A DNA stretch of 64,000 nucleotides from Actinomadura parmotrematis (GTDB taxonomy: Bacteria > Actinomycetota > Actinomycetes > Streptosporangiales > Streptosporangiaceae), in the NCBI RefSeq assembly GCF_019458805.1, contig NZ_JAIBOA010000004.1:310001-374000 (forward strand), written 5' to 3'. The notes under the pieces were generated by a model that ran no database searches, was not told where the DNA came from, and was given only the letters and a program-made list of their open reading frames with translations. The number at the start of each line of letters is the position of its first letter. Position 1 is the first letter of the stretch. Shown here piece by piece: positions 54,042-63,200 of this stretch. The translations under genes were made by a program, and so were the position numbers.

Positions 54042-55804
54042 CCGCCGCCGAACCCGCCGCGCCCGCCGCCCGCGAGCTGCTGCCCGTCGCCGACGCGCGC
54101 GGCGTCCGCGCCCTGCTCGGCGAGCTGGCCCGCCCGCACCGCCGCCTCGCCGCCGCCGCCGTCCTCACCCTGACCGCCGCGACCGCCATCGGGCTGCTCA
54201 CCGCGCCGCTGGTCGGCCGCATCGTCGACCTCGTCGCCGACCACCGCCCGGCCGGCGACCTCACCCCCATCGCCGCCGGCCTCGCCGCCGTCGCACTCGC
54301 CCAGGGCGCCGCCACCGCGGCGGGCCTCGCCCTCATGTCGCGGCTCGGCGAGACGCTGCTCGCCCGGCTGCGCGAGCGGTTCGTGGACCGCGCCCTGCAC
54401 CTGCCGCTCGCCGACGTCGAGCGGGCCGGGACCGGCGACCTCACCGCCCGCGTCACCGGCGACGTCGCGGTGATCGCCGAGGCGGTCCGCGAGGCGCTGC
54501 CCGCGCTGGTGCGGTCGGTGCTCGCCGTCGCCCTCACCCTCGGCGCGCTCGCCCTGCTCGACTGGCGGTTCCTGCTCGCCGCCCTCGCCGCCGTGCCCGT
54601 CCAGGTCTACACGGCCCGCTGGTACGTGCGGCGCGCCATCCCGCTGTACGCCGAGCAGCGCGTCGTCGAGGGGACGATGCAGCAGCAGCTCCTCGACAGC
54701 ATCGGCGGCGGCGCGACCGTCCGCGCGTTCGGCCTGGGGGAGCGGCACACCGGCCTCGTCACCGACCGCGCGGACGCCGTGCGCGACTACACGATGCGCG
54801 GCATCCGCCTCGCCCTGCGGTTCTACAGCCGCCTGCACGTCGCCGAGTTCACCGGGCTCGCCGCCGTCCTCGCCACCGGCTACCTGCTGGTCGGGCACGG
54901 CGCCGCGTCGATCGGCACCGCGACCGCCGCCGCCCTGTACTTCCACAACCTGTTCGAGCCGATGAACACCGTCATCGGGCTGCTGGACGACGCCCAGTCG
55001 GCGGGCGCCGGCCTCGCCCGCCTCGCCGGCGTCGCGGGCCTGCCCGCGCCCGCGCCCCGCCCGGCTCCCGAGAGCGCCGACCGCACCGTGCGCGTCACCG
55101 CGCTGGAGCACGCCTACGAGCCGGGGCGGCCCGTCCTGCACGGCGTGGACCTGCGGGTCGGCGCGGGCGAGCGGGTCGCGCTCGTCGGCGCGAGCGGCGC
55201 CGGCAAGACCACCCTCGCCAAGATCATCGCCGGGGTGCAGCCGCCCGCCGCGGGCCGCGTCGCGCTCGGCGGCGACGTCGGCCTCGTCAGCCAGGAGGTG
55301 CACGTGTTCGCCGGCGGCCTCGCCGCCGACCTGCGGCTGGCCCGCGAGGGCGCCGCCGACGCCGACCTGCGCGCCGCCCTCGCCCGCGTCGGCGCCCTGG
55401 AGTGGGCCGAGGCGCTCCCGGACGGCCTCGCCACCGTCGTCGGCGACGGCGGCCACCGCCTCACCGGCGCGCAGGCCCAGCAGCTCGCCCTCGCCCGCCT
55501 CGTCCTCGCCGACCCGGCGGTGGCCATCCTGGACGAGGCGACCGCCGAGGCCGGCAGCGCCGGCGCCCGCGCCCTGGAGCGCGCCGCCGCCGGGGCGCTG
55601 GACGGCCGCACCGCCCTCGTCGTCGCGCACCGCCTCACCCAGGCCGCCGCGGCCGACCGCGTCATCGTCATGGACGGCGGCCGGATCGTCGAGTCGGGCA
55701 CCCACGACGGGCTCCGCGCCGCTGGCGGCGTCTACGCCGCCCTCTGGCACGCCTGGTCCGGGACCCGGGAAACCTCCGCGATCCGTCCCGATCCGGCCGC
55801 ATGA
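54038..55804 (+). CDS. ABC transporter, fused membrane + catalytic ATPase subunit (subunit 2)
   Basis: 588 residues, GTG start overlapping subunit 1's stop. Six spans lie in the first ~310 residues ([53 protein letters not shown]). The ATPase has canonical Walker [19 protein letters not shown]-loop VSQEVHVF, Walker [11 protein letters not shown] and switch His in VVAHRLTQA, but its signature is altered to [15 protein letters not shown]. With subunit 1 it would form one working ATP site (its own Walker motifs plus subunit 1's LSGGQ) and one dead site. Under the iron box it probably moves a siderophore or iron chelate, resembling the IrtAB layout. Confidence 0.9.
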   Translation: MTAAEPAAPAARELLPVADARGVRALLGELARPHRRLAAAAVLTLTAATAIGLLTAPLVGRIVDLVADHRPAGDLTPIAAGLAAVALAQGAATAAGLALMSRLGETLLARLRERFVDRALHLPLADVERAGTGDLTARVTGDVAVIAEAVREALPALVRSVLAVALTLGALALLDWRFLLAALAAVPVQVYTARWYVRRAIPLYAEQRVVEGTMQQQLLDSIGGGATVRAFGLGERHTGLVTDRADAVRDYTMRGIRLALRFYSRLHVAEFTGLAAVLATGYLLVGHGAASIGTATAAALYFHNLFEPMNTVIGLLDDAQSAGAGLARLAGVAGLPAPAPRPAPESADRTVRVTALEHAYEPGRPVLHGVDLRVGAGERVALVGASGAGKTTLAKIIAGVQPPAAGRVALGGDVGLVSQEVHVFAGGLAADLRLAREGAADADLRAALARVGALEWAEALPDGLATVVGDGGHRLTGAQAQQLALARLVLADPAVAILDEATAEAGSAGARALERAAAGALDGRTALVVAHRLTQAAAADRVIVMDGGRIVESGTHDGLRAAGGVYAALWHAWSGTRETSAIRPDPAA

Positions 55805-55860
55805 ACCGCCCCTGAGCGGGGAGACCGCTCGCTGATCGGGTGCGGCGCGAAGGAGTGGCA

Positions 55861-56376
55861 GTGGTCGGGACGGTGCAGGCGCAGGAGGCGCCCGTCCAGC
55901 GGGCGAGGACCCGCTGGTACGTGAAGCTGCTGCGCGCCATCGGCGTGCTCGTCGCGCTGGCGGCGCTCGCCGCCTTCGGCTACATGGCTTACCAGCTCAC
56001 GCTGACGCCGGTGCACGACAACGGGTGGGCCGTCGGCAACACCCACCCCGGGCACACGCTGCGCTTCTACACCGAGCAGCCGCCGAAGCAGGCGATCCTG
56101 CAGATCGGCGGCAACCTGCTGCTGCTCGCACCGCTCGGCGTCCTGCTCCCGTGGGCGTCGGTGCGGCTGCGCGGCCCGATCCGCCTCGGCGTCATCGGCT
56201 TCTTCGTGTCGCTGTTCATCGAGTCGATCCAGGGCCTCGCCGTCCCGGGCCGCGCCTTCGACATCGACGACGTCATCCTCAACACGATCGGCGTCGTCGT
56301 CGCCTACCTCCTCGTCGGCTGGAAACTCTCCCGCGTCATGCGAGGCCGCCGCCGCAAGTCACCCCCGACGGCCTGA
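55861..56376 (+). CDS. VanZ-like family membrane protein
   Basis: 171 residues. The GTG at 55861 has AAGGAG five bases upstream and is preferred to GTG 55840. Four hydrophobic segments: LLRAIGVLVALAALAAFGYMAYQ, ILQIGGNLLLLAPLGVLLPW, LGVIGFFVSLFIESIQG and LNTIGVVVAYLLVGW. GNLLLLAPLGVLLP, an E-x-x-Q pair and RAFDIDDVILNTIG are the VanZ signature. VanZ gives low-level teicoplanin resistance in enterococci. In actinomycetes these homologues have no proven role. Its last 18 bp overlap the convergent gene. Confidence 0.88.
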   Translation: MVGTVQAQEAPVQRARTRWYVKLLRAIGVLVALAALAAFGYMAYQLTLTPVHDNGWAVGNTHPGHTLRFYTEQPPKQAILQIGGNLLLLAPLGVLLPWASVRLRGPIRLGVIGFFVSLFIESIQGLAVPGRAFDIDDVILNTIGVVVAYLLVGWKLSRVMRGRRRKSPPTA

Positions 56377-56976
56377 CCCGACGGCACCGGCCACGGCCCG
56401 CTCGACGTCACCGCTCGTGCCGCCGACCGCACGGACGTTCCCGGCGCCGCTCCCCGCCCCGACGGCGAAGAAGAGAGCCGCGGGAAAGTCCCGCCCCACC
56501 GTCATGACCGTCTCCACCGGGATCTTCCCGACGGCGAGGACGACACCGCAACGGCGTTGCACCAGGCCGGACAGATAGGTCCGGGCGTTCGCGACGGTCG
56601 GAGGCCCGGCGACGGCCGTGTACTGGACCATGGCGTGCGTCTTCAGCGACGCCTTCTGCATCCCCGTCCATACAGGCGCGGCGTCCCGTCCGGCGATGCC
56701 CTGCGCGTCGGTGAGCAGGCATGCCTTGAACGACGAGTACTGACGTGCGCGCGGCGGCGTCCCGCCGGAAGAGGTGTCGATGACGAGGCCGGCCGCCACG
56801 AGGACGGCGATGGCCGCCGTCACGAGGGAGCCGGTCTGCCAAGGGGGTGAGAGCCGCCTCCAGCTGTTGCGAAGAGCTGTCAGAGAGATGAACATTGCGC
56901 GACGCGCCTTCGCGACGGCACCGGCTTCGGCGGCGGACGATCTCTTGATACCGGGGATTGTGCGAGGCGCGGGCAT
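56359..56976 (-). CDS. Membrane-anchored protein with BMP-like (basic membrane protein) ligand domain
   Basis: 205 residues, ATG 56976 with GAGGTGA eight bases upstream. A cytoplasmic basic stretch of ~47 residues is followed by one membrane segment (LVTAAIAVLVAAGLVIDTSS) and an extracytoplasmic part. ACLLTDAQGIAGRDAAPVWTGMQKAS and a following CGVVLAVGKIPVETVMTVGRDFPAALFFAVG recall the first half of BMP/PBP1-type periplasmic binding proteins, though at half their size. Such short BMP-like proteins occur in Streptomyces, where their role is unknown. Family assignment is tentative. Confidence 0.65.
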   Translation of the reverse strand: MPAPRTIPGIKRSSAAEAGAVAKARRAMFISLTALRNSWRRLSPPWQTGSLVTAAIAVLVAAGLVIDTSSGGTPPRARQYSSFKACLLTDAQGIAGRDAAPVWTGMQKASLKTHAMVQYTAVAGPPTVANARTYLSGLVQRRCGVVLAVGKIPVETVMTVGRDFPAALFFAVGAGSGAGNVRAVGGTSGDVERAVAGAVGSGRRG

Positions 56977-57234
56977 GCGTCTTCACCTCGTGTTCCTTCG
57001 GATCGTTCCGAGTCCGGGAGAGTATTCGGAGGGGATCTTATGCCGGGAAAATGGCCTCTCCAAGGTCTTTCGTGCCGAAATTCCGGCGGCATCCTCCGTT
57101 TTCGATTCTTGTCAGGATCTTGTCCGGCCGCCGGGTGATCGCTTACGTTGACGCCGCCTGATCTTCGCGGAGGAGATCATCGTTGGAGCCGCCGCCCGCT
57201 CGTCGGAGGGAGGCGCCGGAGAGGCCGGTGGTCG
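56977..57234. other. 258-bp divergent promoter region
   Basis: Between the BMP-like gene and the giant RHS gene, less GC-rich than the flanks (for example 57000-57110). No gene or clear operator seen. The giant gene's Shine-Dalgarno GGAGAGG is at 57218-57224. Confidence 0.5.
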
Positions 57235-60200
57235 ATGCCGAGCGCACAGATCCTGGGTATCCTGATCGTCCTGCTCGGCGCCGGCCTCGCCGCCGCGCTC
57301 AGCGGCTACGTCGCGGGGCTCCTCTACAGGCTGTCGCTCTGGTGCCGGCATGGCCGGGGCCGTCCGCGTCGCCCCGCCGGACGGTGGCGAGCGGGCGTCC
57401 TGCGCAACCTCCGCTACAGCGCGGCGGCGCGCCGCACCGCCGCCGTCATGACGGTGGTGCTGGCCCTGGCGATGACCGAGCAGCCCGCGATGGCGTCCGA
57501 GGGGCTGCCCGAGGTGTCGTTCGCCGGGGTCACCGGAGTGCTCGGCTGGATCGCCGGAAAGCCCTCGCCGCATTGGGGGCCGCTGCCCGTGCAGAGGTCC
57601 GGTACGGCGGGGGGCAAGACCCACGCAGCGCCGGCCTCGGCGACGGAAGCGCGCGTCGGCACGGGCCGGAAACCGGGACGTGGCAAGGGCGAGCTGGGCG
57701 CGTACGCGCCCGGCTCCCGGAAGGTCCCGAAGGGCCAGAGCAGCAAGGCGCGCGTCGGCTATCTGCCCTCGACCAGCCGCCGAGACGCCGCGAAGTCGTC
57801 GGCGACGAGCGACTACTTCCGCAACGCGGACGGTTCCACCACCCGCAAGCTGGCGCAGAGCCCGATTAACTACAAGGACGGGCACGGCGACTGGCGCCCG
57901 ATCGACACCACCGTCCGGCAGGGGACCGATCGACGCTGGCACGAGAAGGCCAACGAGGTGACCGTCGACTTCGCGCAGCAGGCGTCGGATCCGGTCCTGG
58001 CAAGGATCGGCGGAGACGGCCGGGAACTGTCGTACGCGCTCCAGGGGGCGGCTCCGGTCACGCCGAGCGTCTCCGGCTCGGTGGTCACCTATCCGGGCGT
58101 GCTGCCATCCACCGACCTGTCGGTCTGGCCAACCTCGACGGGCATGAAGGAGTCGATCGTCCTCCGGGACGCGAACGCCTCCAACACCTGGGTCTTCCCG
58201 CTGAGGTTGAAGGGGGTGAAGGCCCGGCGCGCGGCCGACGGGTCCATCGAGCTCGTGGACGCGGCCGGCACGGCGAAGGGCCGTATCCCGGCGGCCTATG
58301 CATTCGACTCGAAGATCGACGAACGTTCCGGGGAAGGGGCGAGCACCCATGCCGTCGCCTACGGGCTGATCCAGAAGGACGGTGCGCCCGCCCTCACCGT
58401 CACCCTGGACGACGCCTGGCTGCACGCGCCGGAACGGGTGTTCCCGGTGACCGTCGATCCCTCTTACGACAACGTCTTCACCTGGACCACCACCTACGCC
58501 GAATCCGGCATCGACCCCGGCGACCACTCGATGGAGCAGACGATCAAAATCGGCTCCTACGACTCGGGGCCCCACAGCGCGCACGCATTCCTGAAGTTCC
58601 CGCGCGCCGGGATCGACGGCTCGAAGGCGACCGTGTCCGCCGCGCAGCTGAAACTCTTCGACACCTGGGCGCCGACCTGCACCGCCGAGCGGTTCGACGT
58701 CTCGGCGATCGATCAGGACTGGTCCCCGTCGACCGTCACCGCTTATCCCGGCCCCCACTACGGCGCGGCGATCGGCACCCTCACCCCGAGCGTCCCGAAC
58801 GCCTGCGCCAATACCGGCGGAGACCGGACGAAGGGCGACTGGCTGACGGTCTCCCTCTCCACGACCACCTTCAACAACTGGGCCGCGGGCCAGAACGACT
58901 ATGGCCTCGCCCTGTTCGCCGCCAATACCGACGCCTTGCACTGGAAGCAGTTCAACACCGCCTACACCCCGACGGGCGGACCGTACCTGTTCCTCACCTA
59001 CACCGGCGCGATGCTCCCGCAGGTATACGGTCAGCTCCCGGGCAACGGCCAGCACGCCGACACGCTCACACCGCAGCTGGAGGCGTGGGGCGGCAAGGAT
59101 CCCAACCTCACCACCACGCTGAAGTACGACTTCCGCGTCACCGACTCCGACGGCAACACCGTCGCCGACTCGGGCCTTGTGACCCCGAAGGCGCCGTCGA
59201 GTACGGCGACCTGGCAGGTCCCCGCGGGAAAGCTGAAATGGGGGCGCACCTACTACTGGGCCGCGGTCGCCTACGACGGGACGAACTACTCGCCGGCACC
59301 CGTGATGAACGCCCTGCCGATCGATGTTCCGCAACCGGAAGTCACTTCGGGGCTCGCTCAGAACTCCGAGCGCGATTTCGATCCCGCGACCGGCAACTAC
59401 ACCTCGTCCGCGACCGATGCCGACGTCAGCGTGGTAGGCCCGAGCCTCTCGGTCGTCCGCGACTACAACTCCCGCGACCCGCGCGCCACCGGCGCTTTCG
59501 GCACGGGCTGGTCGAGCGTCTTCGACGCCAAGGCCACTGAGTGGTACACGCCCGCGGGAACGGTTCGCAGCGTCGCGGTCACCTACCCCGACGGGTCCAC
59601 GGTCGGGTTCGGCAAGAACTCCGATGGCACGTTCACCCCACCGCAGGGACGGTTCGTCACCTTCACGTCGATCACCGGCGGCTATCGTCTGACCGACAAG
59701 AACGACACCGTCTACACCTTCACGCAATCCCTCGGCACGGGCTCCTACGGACTCACGTCGGTCGCCGACGCATCCGGCCGGGCGGTGACCTTCACCCGCA
59801 CGTCCGGGCAGGTCACCACCATGACGTCCGCGGCGGCGAGCCGCAGCCTGCACGTGACGTGGAACACCCCGGCCGGCGCCACCGCCGCGCACGTGGCGAC
59901 CGTGACGACCGATCCCTCGACCATCGATGACTCCTCGACGGCGCTGACCTGGGCCTACACCTACAACGGTGATCAGCTCACCCAGGTCTGCTCACCCGTC
60001 GACACCGCCCCCAACTGCACCCGGTACGGCTATGAGGGCGCCTCGCCCCACTATGAGCAGGCCCTCGACAAGGGCGCGGTGTCGTTCTGGCCGCTCGCCG
60101 AGAGTACGGGAACGGCCGCCAAGAGCGCCGTCCTGGCCAATGAAGGAGTCGACAACGGCGTCTACAACAACGTCACGCTCGGCCAGGCGGGCCCGCTGGC

Positions 60201-63200
60201 CGGCGGGGCCGCGACCGCGGCCGCGTTCAACGGCACGACGTCCCAGATCGCCCTCCCCGACCTGCACATGGGTGTGTCGACAGGCGAATCGGTGTCGCTG
60301 TGGTTCAAGTCGTCCCAGGGGCCCGGCGTCCTGCTCTCCTACTCCGACAAAGAGATCGCCGCGACCAACACCGCCGGCGGGAACTACACGCCCGCCCTGT
60401 ACATCGGCACCGACGGCAAGCTCAAGGGCACCTTCTGGTGGGACGGGGAGACCCCCGGCCCGATCAGCACCACCGCGTCGGTCGCCGATGGGAACTGGCA
60501 TCACGTGGTGCTGTCCGGAGGGCCGACGGGACAGACCATGTGGCTGGACAACGCGAAGGTCGGGACGGCCGCGGGCTCGTCGTCCTTCGACTTCGGCTAC
60601 TCCCCGAACTCCTTCATCCACCATTACCTCGGCACCGGCTACCTCGGACAAACCTGGCCCGACCAGCCGCACTCCAGCACGACGTCCACCACGACCTACG
60701 GCACCTACTTCAAGGGCGCCATGGCGGACGTCGCGCTGTACGACCGGCCGCTCGTCACGGCCGACGTCGCCGACCTCTACCAGACCGGCAAGCGGGCCAC
60801 GAGCCTGCTGTCGTCGGTGGTGCGGCCGTCGGGCAAGATCCACGCCACCGTGACCTACGATCCGGTGACCACGACCGTCAAGCACGTCACCGACCAGAAC
60901 GGCGGCTCGTGGGACCTCGCCGCTCCCACCGTGGCGGGGTCCTCGCAGGTGTACCGGGCCGCGGTGCTCGGCTCGCAGCCGACCGGCTACCACCGGCTCG
61001 GCGAGGCCGCGGGCGCGACGGCCGCCCTCAACGAGGTGAATTCCAGCCCGGCCGCCTACTCCGGCGTCACCCTCGGCACCACGGGACCGTTCGCCGACGC
61101 CACCGCCGCGACGTTCAACGGCACGTCGTCCTACGTGCAGATGCCGGCGGCCGACCAGGTGAAGACCTCGCCGGGCTCGGTCGAGATGTGGTTCAAGGTC
61201 CCGGCGGGCAACGTCGCGGGCGGCGTCCTGTACGGGCAGCAGTCCGATCCTCTCGGGCCGCCCACGGGCAACTACGTGCCCGCCCTGTACATCGGCACCG
61301 ACGGCAAGCTGCACGGCAAGTTCTGGGACGCCAACGGTACGAAGAGCCCGCTGCTCTCCGCGGCCAAGGTCAACGACGGGGTCTGGCACCATGTCGCGCT
61401 GACCGCCGCGGCCGCCAACCAGACCATGTACCTCGACGGGGTGGCGCAGGGCACGCTGTCCGCGACCCTCACCGCCAGCACGGCCAACTACGTCTACGTC
61501 GGGGCGGGCGCCTCGGGCGGCAACTGGACGGCGCATCCCACCAACACCGCCGGCTACTTCACCGGGTCGATCTCCGAGGTCGCCTTCTACCGCTCGCAAC
61601 TGTCCGGCGAGGACGTCGTCCGCCACTTCACCGCCGGGAGGAACTCCTACGGGCTGGCGCCGACGGTCACCGTCAACGTCACCGATCCGGGCGGCAAGAA
61701 GCTGGTTCACCAGTACGATCCGGGCAACGGCTACCGTCCCGTCGCCGAGTACGACGGCCTGGGGAACCGCACCACCTACGGCTACGACTCCGGCGGGTTC
61801 CTGCACACCATCACCGATCCCAACGGCAACGTGCAGATCACCGGCCACGACGTGCGTGGCAACGCCGTCTCGCGGACCACGTGCCAGGACCAGGCCGCCG
61901 ACAAGTGCTCGACGACCTACACGAGCTATCTGCCGGACGACACCACCGCACAGCTGACGCCGAGCCCGCTGAACGACCTGACCGCCGCGGTCCGCGACGG
62001 CCGGTCGAGCGGCGCGTCCGACGACACCTACAAGACCGCCTATACCTACGACGCGGCGGGGAACACCACCGGCGTGACGACGCCGCCGGTGCCGGGCTTC
62101 CCGCACGGCCGCACCACGAGGATCACCTACACCGACGGGACCTCGGTCGCGGCGGCCGACACCGGCTACGCGCCGGCCGGACTGCCCGTCAGGACCGTGT
62201 CGCCGGGCGGTGCGACGACCTCGATCGTCTACTTCCGCAACGGCGACGTCGCGTCGGTCACCGACGCCGCGGGCAAGATCACCAAGTACACCTACGACGG
62301 CCTCGGCCGGCCGCTGACCAGTACCGAGATAGCGGACGCCCACCCGTTGGGGCTGGTCACCTCCCACACCTATGACGGCATGGGCCAGGACCTCACCACG
62401 ACCGGACCGCCGATCACCAACCGGATCACCGGTGCCGTCCACACGGCCCGGACCACCTCGGTGTACGACGCCGACGGTCAGCCGACGTCCCAGACCATCG
62501 CCGACCTCACCGGCGGGGACGCCCCGCGCACCATCTCCACCGGCTACAACCAGTACGGCCAGGCCACCACCGCCACCGACGCGCTCGGCAAGATCACCGA
62601 GACCACCTATGACGCCTACGGCAACAAGGCGACCGACAAGAGCCCGAGCGGCATCACCACCGCCTACGGCTACGACCCGAACGGCCAGCCGACGACCCAG
62701 ACCCTGAAGGGCTACACCGGGGACCCCGGAGCCCCGCAATCCCCGAAAGACCTGGTGGAATCCTCTCGCGCCTACGACCCGGCCGGACGGCTCGCCTCGC
62801 TCACCGACGCGATGGGCAACACCACCACCTACACCTACACCGACAACGACCTGCCGGTGACGATCACCCGTACCGACTCCACCGGCGGTTCACCGTTCGT
62901 CGAGCGGTCCACCGAATACGACGCGGCGGGCAACCCCGTCAAGCAGGTCACCAACAACGGAGCCACCGTCACCACCGCCGCGCTCGACGCCGCCGACCGC
63001 GTCACCGGCACCACCCTCGACCCCGGCGGCCTGGCGCGCACCACCACCGTCACCTACACGCCCGACGACCAGGTGGCGCGCAGCACCCAGAGCGACCCGA
63101 CCGGCTACGCGTACTCGACCGCCTACACCTACGATCCGATGGGCCGGATGACGAGCCGGACGCTGGAGGGCGACACCCCCGGCCATCCGGTCGCCTGGTG

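Noticed and set aside
57112-62739. Two ~900-codon minus-strand frames opposite the RHS gene
   Set aside because: Antisense frames rich in Gly/Val/Arg. The plus strand carries an uninterrupted frame with DNRLRE, LamG and YD-repeat motifs.
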